Shown: one piece after another, positions 8,638 through 17,852 of the stretch
Layout of the letters: each line of letters starts with the position of its first letter
Numbering within the stretch: position 1 is the stretch's first letter
Source: Pseudomonas monsensis
Lineage (GTDB): Bacteria; Pseudomonadota; Gammaproteobacteria; Pseudomonadales; Pseudomonadaceae
DNA length: 64,000 nucleotides
NCBI RefSeq assembly: GCF_014268495.2
Contig: NZ_CP077087.1
Location: 5,654,501-5,718,500, forward strand
Direction of reading: 5' to 3'
Notes under the pieces: model-generated
What the model saw: only the letters and a program-made list of their open reading frames with translations
Told to the model about the DNA's origin: nothing
Database searches by the model: none
Position numbers and translations under genes: made by a program

Positions 8638-9207
8638 ATGCCGCAACAGGGTTTCAGTCTGATTGAATTGCTTATGGGACTGGCGATTGGCGTAATTGTT
8701 CTGGCGCTGGTCAGTCCGGCGTTTGCCGCTTTCACCGAAGCGACTCATCGCGACCAGGCTGCGCAGTCCTTGCTCGACGGCATCCGCAATGCCCGAACAC
8801 AGGCCATCACGCGCAATCAGAGCGTGGTGATTCACGGCATCAACGGCGACTGGAGTCAGGGCTGGCGGATCATTCTGGATATCAGTGGCAAGGGGCCGCA
8901 GGACAGCGACAACCCACTGCTACAGGAGCGGGCGAGTGCCCAGCGGATACCGATTGTTGGCAATTGGGCGGTCAGTCGTTACGTGCGCTTCAGCAGTCTG
9001 GGGCAACCGCTGATGCCCGGGCGAGCGTTTCAGGCAGGGACGTTACATCTGTGTTCGGCACACGAACCGGTCAGCCAGTTGCAGGTGGTGCTGGCGGCGA
9101 CCGGTCGGGTGCGCCTGACCCGGGAGAAAACCGGGCAGGCGCTGTGCGAGAAAGCGCAAAGCGTTAAATCGAGCGGACGCGCAGTTCTTTCGGCATCGAG
9201 AAGGTGA
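8638..9207 (+). CDS. fimT: FimT, GspH/FimT-type pseudopilin
   Basis: The protein has 189 residues. A very short leader (MPQQG) precedes FSLIELLMGLAIGVIVLALV with Glu5 of the mature protein, then a GspH domain. FimT proteins are linked to type IV pilus function and DNA uptake in other gammaproteobacteria. I chose the ATG at 8638 because the strong ribosome-binding site GGGAGGAAG lies upstream and the leader is then of normal length. It is divergent from fimU, and its 3' end overlaps the convergent ispH by 44 bases. Confidence 0.85.
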   Translation: MPQQGFSLIELLMGLAIGVIVLALVSPAFAAFTEATHRDQAAQSLLDGIRNARTQAITRNQSVVIHGINGDWSQGWRIILDISGKGPQDSDNPLLQERASAQRIPIVGNWAVSRYVRFSSLGQPLMPGRAFQAGTLHLCSAHEPVSQLQVVLAATGRVRLTREKTGQALCEKAQSVKSSGRAVLSASRR

Positions 9208-10108
9208 TGTTCTCTTCGCGCCCGGCCAGCTCATCGGCACCGGTCGCGCCCCACGCCTGCAATTGCTGGATCACGCCGCGCACCAGCACTTCCGGCGCGG
9301 AAGCACCGGCGGTGATGCCGATACGCTCGACGCCATCGAACCAGCTCTTCTGCAGATCCTCGGCGCCGTCGATCAGGTAGGCCGGCGTGGCCATGCGCTC
9401 AGCCAGCTCACGCAGGCGATTGGAGTTGGAGCTGTTCGGGCTGCCCACCACCAACACCACGTCGCATTCGTCGGCCAGTTGCTTGACCGCGTCCTGACGG
9501 TTTTGCGTGGCGTAGCAGATGTCGTCTTTGCGCGGGCCACCAATGGACGGGAAGCGACTGCGCAGTGCGTCGATCACGCGGCTGGTGTCGTCCATCGACA
9601 GCGTGGTCTGGGTCACGAACGCGAGTTTTTCCGGGTTACGCACTTGCAGTTCAGCCACATCCTTCTCGTCTTCGACGAGGTAGATCGCGCCGCCGTTGCT
9701 GGCGTCGTACTGGCCCATGGTGCCTTCGACCTCCGGGTGACCGGCGTGGCCGATCAGGATGCACTCACGACCGTCGCGACTGTATTTCGCAACTTCGATG
9801 TGCACCTTGGTCACCAGCGGGCACGTGGCGTCGAACACCTTCAAACCACGACCGGCGGCTTCGTTGCGCACGGCCTGGGAAACGCCGTGGGCACTGAAGA
9901 TCACGATGACGTCGTCCGGCACCTGATCCAGTTCTTCGACGAAGATCGCGCCCCGATTACGCAGGTCTTCGACCACGAACTTGTTGTGCACCACTTCGTG
10001 GCGTACGTAGATCGGCGGCCCGAAGACTTCCAGGGCGCGGTTGACGATTTCGATCGCCCGGTCCACGCCGGCGCAGAAGCCACGGGGGTTGGCGAGTTTG
10101 ATTTGCAT
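9164..10108 (-). CDS. ispH: 4-hydroxy-3-methylbut-2-enyl diphosphate reductase IspH
   Basis: IspH is the last enzyme of the MEP isoprenoid pathway. It is a [4Fe-4S] protein that makes IPP and DMAPP from HMBPP. The 314-residue length matches the Pseudomonas enzyme. Cluster cysteines are visible in NPRGFCAGV (near 12), DATCPLVTK (near 96) and ICYATQNRQ (near 197). I chose the ATG at 10108 because MQIKLANPRGFC is the conserved start. Its 3' end overlaps fimT. Confidence 0.97.
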   Translation of the reverse strand: MQIKLANPRGFCAGVDRAIEIVNRALEVFGPPIYVRHEVVHNKFVVEDLRNRGAIFVEELDQVPDDVIVIFSAHGVSQAVRNEAAGRGLKVFDATCPLVTKVHIEVAKYSRDGRECILIGHAGHPEVEGTMGQYDASNGGAIYLVEDEKDVAELQVRNPEKLAFVTQTTLSMDDTSRVIDALRSRFPSIGGPRKDDICYATQNRQDAVKQLADECDVVLVVGSPNSSNSNRLRELAERMATPAYLIDGAEDLQKSWFDGVERIGITAGASAPEVLVRGVIQQLQAWGATGADELAGREENITFSMPKELRVRSI

Positions 10109-10159
10109 GCTGTGCCTCGTGTCTTGCGCGCAAGAAATAACGAAAACTGTGGAAAACAT

Positions 10160-10249
10160 TGTGGGAGCGAGCTTGCTCGCGAAGAGGCCATCACCTGCAA
10201 CATTACTGTTGGCTGACACACCGCATTCGCGAGCAAGCTCGCTCCCACA
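10160..10249. repeat. REP doublet (GAGCGAGCTTGCTCGC type)
   Basis: Two inverted copies, tgtgggagcgagcttgctcg at 10160 and its inverse ending at 10249, are separated by about 44 unique bases. The unit is identical or nearly so to those at 35691, 46314 and 47437. It lies between fkpB and ispH, 50 bases upstream of ispH. Confidence 0.9.
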
Positions 10250-10268
10250 TTTGACTTCATAGAGCCAG

Positions 10269-10721
10269 TCAGATCGCTTTAACGTTGATGATCTCGACGT
10301 CAAAGGTCAGCGTCTTGCCGGCCAGCGGGTGGTTGAAGTCGACGGTCACTTGCGCGTCGTCGAACTCTTTCACCACACCCGGCAGCTCAGTATTGGCCGC
10401 ATCGTTGAAGATCACCAGCAAACCCGGTGACAGCTCCATGTCGGCAAACTGCGAACGCGGGATGACCTGTACGTTTTGCGGGTTCGGCTGGCCGAAGGCG
10501 TTTTCCGGCTCGACGGTCAGCGTGCGCTTGTCGCCGGCCTTGAAGCCGAACAGTGCGGCTTCGAAACCCGGCAGCAGATTGCCGTCACCGACCTTGAAGG
10601 TCGCCGGGGCTTTGTCGAAGGTGCTGTCGACCGTGTCGCCATTCTCCAGGCGCAATGCGAAGTGCAAGGTGACTTCCGTGTTCTGACCGATGCGTTGCTC
10701 AGCCACTACCTGTTCAGTCAT
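10269..10721 (-). CDS. fkpB: FKBP-type peptidyl-prolyl isomerase FkpB (SlpA)
   Basis: This 150-residue cytoplasmic isomerase of the SlpA/SlyD type has the FKBP core split by an insert-in-flap domain (GDGNLLPGFEAALFGFKAGD, then FGQPNPQNVQVIPRSQF). No signal peptide or His-rich tail is present, which argues against SlyD. The start ATG at 10721 overlaps the lspA stop by 8 bases. The ileS-lspA-fkpB-ispH order is widespread in gammaproteobacteria. Confidence 0.92.
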   Translation of the reverse strand: MTEQVVAEQRIGQNTEVTLHFALRLENGDTVDSTFDKAPATFKVGDGNLLPGFEAALFGFKAGDKRTLTVEPENAFGQPNPQNVQVIPRSQFADMELSPGLLVIFNDAANTELPGVVKEFDDAQVTVDFNHPLAGKTLTFDVEIINVKAI

Positions 10722-11226
10722 GAACGGCTTCTCCGGTTTTCTTCGGTTTGAACATGTCCAGTGCCAGCATTATCGCGCCAACGGTGATCGCGCTGTCGGC
10801 GAAGTTGAATGCCGGGAAGTACCAGCGGTTCTGCCAGTGCACCAGAATGAAGTCGATCACATGGCCCAAGGCAATGCGGTCATACAGATTGCCCAGCGCA
10901 CCGCCCAGCACCAGCGCCAGCGCGACGGCCAGCCAGGTATCGTTGCGGCCCAGGCGTTTGAGCCAGACCACCAGCACTGCACTGACCACAATCGCGATCA
11001 GGGCGAACAGCCAGCGCTGCCAGCCGGAGCTGTCAGCCAGGAAGCTGAACGCCGCGCCGGTGTTGTAGGCCAGGGTCCAGCTGAAGTAATCGGGAATGAT
11101 CACGATCTGCTGGAACATTTCGAGCTTGTTTTCGAAGTAGAACTTGCTGGCCTGGTCGATGACCAGAACCAGCAAACTCAACCAGAGCCAGCTCAACCGT
11201 CCGAAACGGCCAACGGAATCAGGCAT
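10714..11226 (-). CDS. lspA: Lipoprotein signal peptidase LspA
   Basis: LspA is the inner-membrane aspartyl peptidase that cleaves prolipoprotein signal peptides after lipidation. The 170 residues contain four hydrophobic segments, the conserved NTGAAFSFL motif and the catalytic region GGALGNLYDRI with a second Asp in HVIDFI. It overlaps ileS upstream and fkpB downstream by 8 bases each, so the three genes are translationally coupled. Its substrates would include the lipoproteins encoded at 25250 and 33235. Confidence 0.97.
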   Translation of the reverse strand: MPDSVGRFGRLSWLWLSLLVLVIDQASKFYFENKLEMFQQIVIIPDYFSWTLAYNTGAAFSFLADSSGWQRWLFALIAIVVSAVLVVWLKRLGRNDTWLAVALALVLGGALGNLYDRIALGHVIDFILVHWQNRWYFPAFNFADSAITVGAIMLALDMFKPKKTGEAVHD

Positions 11227-14050
11227 AGTGACGAACCTCGCCGGCGCCGCTGATGTTGTCGACGCAACGGCCGCAGATTTCCGGATGCTCCGGGTTCACG
11301 CCGACGTCTTCGCGGCAGTGCCAGCAACGGGCGCATTTCGCGAAGGCCGATTTGACGATCTTCAGTTTCAGACCGCTGACTTCGGTGGTGACCGCGTCCG
11401 CCGGTGCCTGAACGAAAGGTGCCACGCTGGCAGTCGAGGTGATCAGGACAAAGCGCAGTTCGTTGCTCAGCTTGGCCAGGTCGGCGCTCAGCGCGTCTTC
11501 GGCGAACAGCGTCACTTCGGCCTGCAGGTTGCCACCGACGGCTTTGGCCGCACGCTGGATTTCCATCTCTTTGTTGACCGCAACCTTCACTTCCATGATG
11601 CGATCCCAGTAAGCGCGACCCAGCTCGAAGCCTTCCGGCAGCTCGGTCAGACCTTCATACCAGGTGTTGAGCATGACGGATTCGTTGCGCTCGCCCGGCA
11701 GGTACTGCCACAGCTCGTCGGCAGTGAACGCGAGGATCGGTGCGATCCAGCGCACCAGCGCTTCGGAGATGTGGAACAGCGCGGTCTGGCACGAGCGACG
11801 GGCCTTGCTGTCGGCGCCGGTGGTGTACTGGCGATCCTTGATGATGTCGAGGTAGAAACCACCCAGCTCCTGCACGCAGAAGTTGTGGATCTTCGAGTAG
11901 ACATTCCAGAAACGGTATTCGCCGTAGTGCTCTTGCAACTCGCGTTGCAGCAGCAGGGTACGGTCCACGGCCCAGCGATCCAGCGCCAGCATGTCTTCAG
12001 CCGGCAGCAGGTCGGTGGCCGGGTTGAAACCGGTCAGGTTGGAAAGCAGGAAGCGCGCCGTGTTACGGATGCGACGATAGGCGTCCGCACTGCGTTGCAG
12101 AATCTGCTCGGACACGGCCATTTCGCCGGAGTAGTCGGTCGACGCGACCCACAGACGCATGATGTCGGCGCCCAGGGTGTCGTTGACTTTCTGCGGCGCG
12201 ATCACGTTGCCCAGCGACTTGGACATCTTGCGGCCGGACTCGTCGACGGTGAAACCGTGGGTCAGCAGCTCGCGGTATGGCGCGTGGTTGTCGATCGCGC
12301 AACCGGTCAGCAAGGACGAGTGGAACCAGCCGCGGTGCTGGTCGGACCCTTCCAGGTAGAGGTCGGCGCGTGGACCGGTCTCGTGGCCCATCGGGTGCGA
12401 ACCGCGCAATACGTGCCAGTGGGTGGTGCCCGAATCGAACCAGACGTCGAGGGTGTCGCTGATCTTGTCGTACAGCGGCGCTTCGTCGCCCAGCAGTTCG
12501 GCGGCGTCGAGCTTGAACCAGGCTTCGATGCCTTCGACTTCAACGCGCTTGGCCACTTCTTCCATCAGTTCGACCGTGCGTGGGTGCAGCTCGCCGCTTT
12601 CCTTGTTGAGGAAAAACGGGATCGGCACGCCCCAGTTGCGCTGACGGGAGATGCACCAGTCCGGACGGTTGGCGATCATCGAGTGCAGGCGCGCCTGGCC
12701 CCAGGCCGGAACGAACTTGGTGTCTTCGATGGCTTTGAGCGAGCGTACGCGCAAGGTGTCGCCGCTGACTGGTTCTTTGTCCATGCCGATGAACCACTGC
12801 GCGGTGGCGCGGTAGATCAGCGGGGTCTTGTGGCGCCAGCAGTGCATGTAGCTGTGTTCGATGACGGTGGTGTGCATCAGCGCACCGACTTCGGTCAGCT
12901 TGTCGACGATGGCCGGGTTGGCCTTCCAGATGAACTGGCCGCCGAAGAACTCCAGCGACGGCACGTACACGCCGTTGCTCTGCACCGGGTTAAGGATGTC
13001 GTCGTTGACCATGCCGTATTTCTTGCAGGTCACGAAGTCGTCCACGCCGTAGGCCGGGGCGGAGTGAACCACACCGGTGCCGGCGCCCAGTTCCACGTAG
13101 TCGGCCAGGTAGACTGGCGACAGGCGGTCGTAGAACGGGTGACGGAAGTTGATCAGCTCCAGCGCCGAGCCCGGCGCGATGGCCAGTACGGTGCCTTCAA
13201 CGCCGTAACGGGACAGGCAGGATTCAACCAGCTCTTCAGCCAGGACCAGCAGCTTGTCCCCGATATCGACCAGGGCGTAGTTGAATTCCGGGTGTACGTT
13301 CAGCGCCTGGTTGGCCGGGATGGTCCACGGGGTGGTGGTCCAGATCACGATCGAGGCAGGCTTGCTCAGCGACGGCAGACCGAACGCGGCGGCTAGTCTG
13401 GCTTCGTCGGCGATCGGGAAGGCCACGTCGATGGTCGAGGACTTCTTGTTCTCGTACTCGACTTCAGCTTCGGCCAGGGCCGAACCGCAATCGAAGCACC
13501 AGTTCACAGGCTTCAGGCCCTTGAACACGAAACCGCCCTTGACGATTTCGGCGAGGGCGCGGATTTCACCGGCCTCGTTCTTGAAGTCCATGGTCTTGTA
13601 CGGGTTGGCGAAGTCGCCCAGCACGCCGAGGCGGATGAACTCGGTCTTCTGCCCTTCGATCTGCTCGGTGGCATAGGCACGGCACAGCTCGCGGGTCTTG
13701 TCCGCGCCCAGGTTCTTGCCGTGGGTCACTTCAACCTTGTGCTCGATCGGCAGGCCGTGGCAGTCCCAACCTGGAACATACGGCGCGTCGAAACCCGACA
13801 GGGTCTTCGAGCGGATGATCATGTCCTTGAGAATCTTGTTCAGTGCGTGACCGATGTGGATCGTGCCGTTGGCGTACGGAGGGCCGTCGTGCAGGACGAA
13901 CTTCGGACGATCCTTGCCAATCTCGCGCAACTTTCCGTACAGGCCAATACTGTCCCAGCGCTGCAGGATCTGCGGTTCGCGCTGTGGCAGGCCGGCCTTC
14001 ATTGGGAAGGCGGTGTCCGGAAGGTTTAGCGTGGCTTTATAGTCGGTCAT
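11219..14050 (-). CDS. ileS: Isoleucyl-tRNA synthetase
   Basis: This class I synthetase charges tRNA-Ile and edits misactivated valine. The 943 residues include the HIGH signature in NGTIHIGHAL (near 68), the KMSKS loop in SGRKMSKSLGN (near 605) and a C-terminal zinc-binding module with CARCWHC and CGRC. The bacterial-type length and the zinc module mark it as the housekeeping enzyme. It lies 13 bases after ribF and overlaps lspA. Confidence 0.98.
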   Translation of the reverse strand: MTDYKATLNLPDTAFPMKAGLPQREPQILQRWDSIGLYGKLREIGKDRPKFVLHDGPPYANGTIHIGHALNKILKDMIIRSKTLSGFDAPYVPGWDCHGLPIEHKVEVTHGKNLGADKTRELCRAYATEQIEGQKTEFIRLGVLGDFANPYKTMDFKNEAGEIRALAEIVKGGFVFKGLKPVNWCFDCGSALAEAEVEYENKKSSTIDVAFPIADEARLAAAFGLPSLSKPASIVIWTTTPWTIPANQALNVHPEFNYALVDIGDKLLVLAEELVESCLSRYGVEGTVLAIAPGSALELINFRHPFYDRLSPVYLADYVELGAGTGVVHSAPAYGVDDFVTCKKYGMVNDDILNPVQSNGVYVPSLEFFGGQFIWKANPAIVDKLTEVGALMHTTVIEHSYMHCWRHKTPLIYRATAQWFIGMDKEPVSGDTLRVRSLKAIEDTKFVPAWGQARLHSMIANRPDWCISRQRNWGVPIPFFLNKESGELHPRTVELMEEVAKRVEVEGIEAWFKLDAAELLGDEAPLYDKISDTLDVWFDSGTTHWHVLRGSHPMGHETGPRADLYLEGSDQHRGWFHSSLLTGCAIDNHAPYRELLTHGFTVDESGRKMSKSLGNVIAPQKVNDTLGADIMRLWVASTDYSGEMAVSEQILQRSADAYRRIRNTARFLLSNLTGFNPATDLLPAEDMLALDRWAVDRTLLLQRELQEHYGEYRFWNVYSKIHNFCVQELGGFYLDIIKDRQYTTGADSKARRSCQTALFHISEALVRWIAPILAFTADELWQYLPGERNESVMLNTWYEGLTELPEGFELGRAYWDRIMEVKVAVNKEMEIQRAAKAVGGNLQAEVTLFAEDALSADLAKLSNELRFVLITSTASVAPFVQAPADAVTTEVSGLKLKIVKSAFAKCARCWHCREDVGVNPEHPEICGRCVDNISGAGEVRHYA

Positions 14051-14063
14051 TTAAGGCTCTTCA

Positions 14064-15002
14064 TTAGCGATGGGCGCTAGGTGCGGCTAGTGCACGGGCG
14101 GCGGCGACATCCGCGTTGATCGCCGTTTTCAGTGCCTCCAGGGAGGCGAAGCGCTGCTCTTCACGCAGCTTTTGGTGGAAAACCACCGTCAGACGCCGGT
14201 CATACAGATCGCCGGCAAAATCCAATAGATGAACTTCAAGGTGGGCCTTGCCATCACCTTGCACCGTGGGCCGGACGCCAATATTGGCGACGCCGGGCCA
14301 GGTCTTGCCGTCGATGTCCACATCCACCAGATAAACCCCGGTGAACGGCACGCGACGACGCTTGAGTTGAATGTTGGCAGTGGGCGTACCCAGTTGCCGG
14401 GCCAGTTTCTGGCCGTGCAGCACGCGACCGGCGATCCGGTACGGGCGACCGAGCAAGCGTTCGGCCAAGGCAAAATCGGCGGCGGCCAACGCGTTGCGCA
14501 CCTGGGTGCTGCTGACGCGAATGCCGTCCAGCTCGACGGTTTGCGCGGCTTCCACGGTAAACCCGTGGACTTGTCCGGCCTGCATCAGGAAATCGAAATC
14601 GCCGAGGCGGTCGCAACCAAAGCGGAAATCATCGCCGACTTCCAGATGCTGCACGCCAAGGCCATCGACCAGGATGGTATCGACGAACTCACTGGCGCTG
14701 AGCTTGCTCAACCGCTGGTTGAACGCCAGGCACAGGACCCGGTCGACGCCTTCGGCGGCCAGCAGTTGCAGCTTGTCGCGCAAGCGTGCCAGACGTGCCG
14801 GCGCGGTCTCGGGAGCGAAAAATTCCCGTGGCTGCGGCTCGAAAATCACCACGCAGCTGGGTACGCCCAACTCGAGCGCACGCTCACGCAGTCGGGCCAG
14901 GATAGCCTGGTGACCACGGTGAACACCGTCAAAGTTGCCAATAGTGGCGACGCAGCCCCGATGCTGGGGGCGCAAGTTGTGGAGGCCTCGAACCAGCTGC
15001 AT
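14064..15002 (-). CDS. ribF: Bifunctional riboflavin kinase / FAD synthetase RibF
   Basis: RibF phosphorylates riboflavin to FMN and then adenylates it to FAD. The N-terminal nucleotidyltransferase half carries GNFDGVHRGHQ (near 24-34), and the C-terminal half carries the flavokinase motifs (GRVLHGQKLARQLGTPTAN and YDRRLTV). I chose the ATG at 15002, giving 312 residues starting MQLVRGLHN, the usual start in Pseudomonas. An in-frame ATG 18 bases upstream (MSKKRV) is possible. It lies between murJ and ileS. Confidence 0.95.
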   Translation of the reverse strand: MQLVRGLHNLRPQHRGCVATIGNFDGVHRGHQAILARLRERALELGVPSCVVIFEPQPREFFAPETAPARLARLRDKLQLLAAEGVDRVLCLAFNQRLSKLSASEFVDTILVDGLGVQHLEVGDDFRFGCDRLGDFDFLMQAGQVHGFTVEAAQTVELDGIRVSSTQVRNALAAADFALAERLLGRPYRIAGRVLHGQKLARQLGTPTANIQLKRRRVPFTGVYLVDVDIDGKTWPGVANIGVRPTVQGDGKAHLEVHLLDFAGDLYDRRLTVVFHQKLREEQRFASLEALKTAINADVAAARALAAPSAHR

Positions 15003-15131
15003 AACGCGCTTCTTGCTCATAAAGTGGTCGATTATAACCACACCCGACGGCCGACGACAGGCGACACCGTAACGCAAAGTGATCGAGCCGACAAAACTGC
15101 CGGCCCACGCCCGTCTTTCAAGGATGAAACC

Positions 15132-16670
15132 TCAGCTCAACGCCTTGCGATTGAAGTCGCGCAGACGGAAACCGAGCAGCAGCAACATGCCGAAGTACGC
15201 CACCACGCCCGCAATCACCAGAGCGCCCAGACGCAGGAAGCGCTCAAACATGTGCCCCTGATCCCAGGCGGGCATGAAATGCATGCCGAGCAACAACACC
15301 GCCGACATGACCGCCACCGCCACCACCAGTTTGAAACCGAATTTGGCCCAGCCCGGCTGCGGCTGATACATCTGCTGTTTGCGCAATTGGTAGAACAGCA
15401 GCCCGGCGTTGAGGCAGGCACCGGCACTGATCGCCAAGGCCAGACCGGCATGGGCCAACGGACCGATCAGCATCAGGTTGAACAACTGCGTGCAGACCAG
15501 GGTGAAAATTGCGATTTTCACCGGCGTGCGGATGTTCTGTTGCGCATAAAAGCCCGGCGCCAGCACCTTGATCACGATAATCCCCAGCAAACCGACAGAA
15601 TAGGCAATCAGCGCGCGCTGGGTCATCTCGGCATCGAAGCCACTGAACTGACCGTACTGGAACAATGAAACGGTCAACGGTTCGGCAAGAATGCCCAACG
15701 CCAGCGAACACGGCAGCACCAGCACGAAGCACAGGCGCAAACCCCAGTCGAGGATCCGCGAATACTCATGACGATCCTTGCTGGCGTAGGTCTTGGCCAG
15801 GGTCGGCAACAGGATTGTGCCCAGTGCCACGCCGAGTACGCCGGACGGCAACTCCATCAAACGGTCGGCGTAATACATCCACGACACCGAACCGGCCACC
15901 AGAAACGAGGCAAAAATGGTGTTGATGATCAGCGAAATCTGGCTGACCGACACGCCGAGGATGGCCGGCAGCATCTGTTTCATCACCCGCCATACACCGC
16001 TATCGCGCAGGTTCAGGCGCGGCAGTACCAGCATGCCGATCTTTTTCAGATGCGGCAGCTGATAGAGCAACTGCGCCAGACCACCGACCAGCACCGCCCA
16101 GCCAAGGGCCATGACCGGTGGATCGAAGTACGGCGTCAGGAACAGCGAGAACACGATCATGCTGACGTTGAGCAGCGTCGGCACGAAGGCCGGCACCGAG
16201 AAGCGGTTCCAGGTATTGAGGATGGCCCCGGCCAGCGACGACAGGGAGATCAGCAATATATAGGGGAACGTCACCCGCAACAGGTCGGAGGTGAGCTGGA
16301 ATTTTTCCGGCGTATCGGTGAAACCGGGCGCCGTGGCCCAGATCACCCACGGTGCGGCAATCATGCCCAACGCGGTGACCAGCGCCAGCACCAGGGTCAG
16401 CAGACCTGACACGTAGGCAATGAAGGTGCGTGTCGCCTCCTCGCCCTTCTGGCTTTTGTATTCGGCCAGAATCGGCACAAAGGCTTGCGAAAACGCGCCC
16501 TCGGCAAAGATACGCCGCAACAGATTGGGCAATTTGAAGGCAATAAAGAAGGCGTCCGTTGCCATCCCGGCGCCGAATGTGCGCGCGATGAGGGTGTCGC
16601 GGACAAACCCGAGAATCCGGGAAAGCATCGTGATAGAGCTGACGGCGGCCAACGATTTGAGCAGATTCAT
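15132..16670 (-). CDS. murJ: Lipid II flippase MurJ
   Basis: MurJ moves lipid II across the inner membrane for peptidoglycan synthesis. The 512-residue protein is hydrophobic throughout, with about 14 membrane segments, and begins MNLLKSLAAVSSITMLSRIL, the conserved MurJ/MviN start. The charged motif GFVRDTLIARTFGAG belongs to the family's central cavity. The longer open frame upstream is rejected because the added residues overlap the rpsT control region and look non-coding. It is divergent from rpsT. Confidence 0.96.
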   Translation of the reverse strand: MNLLKSLAAVSSITMLSRILGFVRDTLIARTFGAGMATDAFFIAFKLPNLLRRIFAEGAFSQAFVPILAEYKSQKGEEATRTFIAYVSGLLTLVLALVTALGMIAAPWVIWATAPGFTDTPEKFQLTSDLLRVTFPYILLISLSSLAGAILNTWNRFSVPAFVPTLLNVSMIVFSLFLTPYFDPPVMALGWAVLVGGLAQLLYQLPHLKKIGMLVLPRLNLRDSGVWRVMKQMLPAILGVSVSQISLIINTIFASFLVAGSVSWMYYADRLMELPSGVLGVALGTILLPTLAKTYASKDRHEYSRILDWGLRLCFVLVLPCSLALGILAEPLTVSLFQYGQFSGFDAEMTQRALIAYSVGLLGIIVIKVLAPGFYAQQNIRTPVKIAIFTLVCTQLFNLMLIGPLAHAGLALAISAGACLNAGLLFYQLRKQQMYQPQPGWAKFGFKLVVAVAVMSAVLLLGMHFMPAWDQGHMFERFLRLGALVIAGVVAYFGMLLLLGFRLRDFNRKALS

Positions 16671-16840
16671 TGAGGGAATGTGTGCCTGTCGATAAACAGC
16701 AGGCGAACAATGCGCCCACTTGTGCGATACTCCGCGCCGCAACAGCACAGAGCCAAAGCTCGCGAGTTTACAGGTCAAGCGCCGGAAATAAATATCCCGC
16801 CTCTTTATACCTACCACTTAGCGGAACGATTGAAGTGCCC

Positions 16841-16869
16841 TTGACAAGACTCCAACTCATCGGCATGAT
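16841..16869 (+). promoter_or_regulatory. Probable sigma-70 promoter of rpsT
   Basis: A consensus -35 box TTGACA (16841-16846) is followed after 17 bases by CATGAT (16864-16869), a four-of-six match to the -10 box. The leader to the rpsT start would be about 45 bases. Confidence 0.6.
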
Positions 16870-16922
16870 TCGCGGCCTATTTTGTTTGCTATTTCCTAAA
16901 AAGTCTTTCGAGGAGCTCGACG

Positions 16923-17195
16923 GTGGCCAACTCACCTTCCGCCAAAAAACGTGCAAAACAGGCTGAGAAGCGTCGCAGCCACAACGCCAGCCTGCGTTCC
17001 ATGGTTCGTACCTACATCAAGAATGTAGTTAAAGCCATCGACGCAAAAGACGCTGAAAAAGCTCAAGCTGCATACGTTCTGGCTGTGCCAGTTATCGACC
17101 GCATGGCCGATAAAGGCATCATCCACAAGAACAAGGCTGCTCGTCATAAGAGCCGTCTGAATGGCCACGTCAAGGCACTGAAAGAAGCTGCCTAA
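16923..17195 (+). CDS. rpsT: 30S ribosomal protein S20
   Basis: S20 binds 16S rRNA early in 30S assembly. The 90 residues are highly basic with the conserved start ANSPSAKKRAKQAEKRRSHN and the KNKAARHKSRL motif. Translation starts at GTG 16923, with GAGGAG upstream (16912-16917); a non-ATG start is also known for E. coli rpsT. It is monocistronic, with its own promoter and terminator. Confidence 0.98.
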   Translation: MANSPSAKKRAKQAEKRRSHNASLRSMVRTYIKNVVKAIDAKDAEKAQAAYVLAVPVIDRMADKGIIHKNKAARHKSRLNGHVKALKEAA

Positions 17196-17210
17196 GCGAC
17201 GTAGTCATTA

Positions 17211-17238
17211 AAAAACCGACCTCAGGGTCGGTTTTTTA
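17211..17238 (+). terminator. Intrinsic terminator of rpsT
   Basis: The stem ACCGACC / GGTCGGT (17215-17221 and 17226-17232) has a four-base loop and is followed by a T run. It starts about 15 bases after the rpsT stop. An A run on the left could make it work on the other strand too. Confidence 0.85.
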
Positions 17239-17273
17239 TTGCCTGCAATTTGAGAAACGCAGCACGAAAAAAT

Positions 17274-17359
17274 ATAGGAGCGAGCCCGCTCGCGACAGGT
17301 GCGTCAGTCAAAGTTGATCTCGACCGACACACCACTATCGCGAGCAGGCTCGCTCCTAC
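17274..17359. repeat. REP doublet (GCGAGCAGGCTCGC type)
   Basis: Two inverted copies (17274-17295 and 17338-17358) read taggagcgagcccgctcgcg and its near inverse. Both lie in the gap between rpsT and the convergent creA. The outer bases are TAGGAG rather than TGGGAG, the same variant as at 23290 and close to 27621. Confidence 0.88.
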
Positions 17360-17374
17360 AGTGGCTTTGCATTG

Positions 17375-17842
17375 TTATTGCTGGACCGGCACCCACGGCA
17401 GGATCGGGATGGCCGTCACCGCATTCTGCGGACTGCCCTCGATCAGGCGATCGCTGTAGACCAGGTACACCAGCGTATTGCGCTTCTTGTCGAGGAAACG
17501 CACCACCTGCATGGTCTTGAACACCAGCGAGGTGCGTTCCTTGAATACCTCATCGCCATCCTTCAGATCACCCTTGAACTTGATCGGGCCGACCTGACGG
17601 CAAGCGATCGACGCTTCGGCGCGATCTTCCGCCAGCCCCAGACCACCCTTCACCCCACCAGTCTTGGCGCGCGACAGATAGCACGTCACGCCATCGACCT
17701 TCGGATCATCGAAGGCCTCCACCACGATCCGGTCATTCGGGCCGACGAACTTGAACACCGTCGACACCTGACCGATTTCCTCGGCCGAGGCCAGCAATGG
17801 CAACGCCATCAACAGACCCAACAATCCTTTTGCCATGCGCAT
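17375..17842 (-). CDS. creA: CreA family periplasmic protein
   Basis: This is a 155-residue protein with a signal peptide (MRMAKGLLGLLMALPLLASA, cleaved before EEIG). The mature part has the CreA family pattern: KFVGPNDRIVVEAFDDP, a single-disulfide pair (VTCYLS and IACRQ) and YSDRLIEGSPQNAVTAIP near the end. The function of CreA is not established; in E. coli it heads the creABCD locus, but here there is no creBCD. A second ATG at 17836 is equally possible. It lies 10 bases after proB on the same strand. Confidence 0.85.
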   Translation of the reverse strand: MRMAKGLLGLLMALPLLASAEEIGQVSTVFKFVGPNDRIVVEAFDDPKVDGVTCYLSRAKTGGVKGGLGLAEDRAEASIACRQVGPIKFKGDLKDGDEVFKERTSLVFKTMQVVRFLDKKRNTLVYLVYSDRLIEGSPQNAVTAIPILPWVPVQQ

Positions 17843-17852
17843 CGCGTTTTCC

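Noticed and set aside
11144..13396. 750-residue plus-strand open frame over ileS
   Set aside because: Shadow of the high-GC ileS gene on the other strand; the ileS motifs are on the minus strand.
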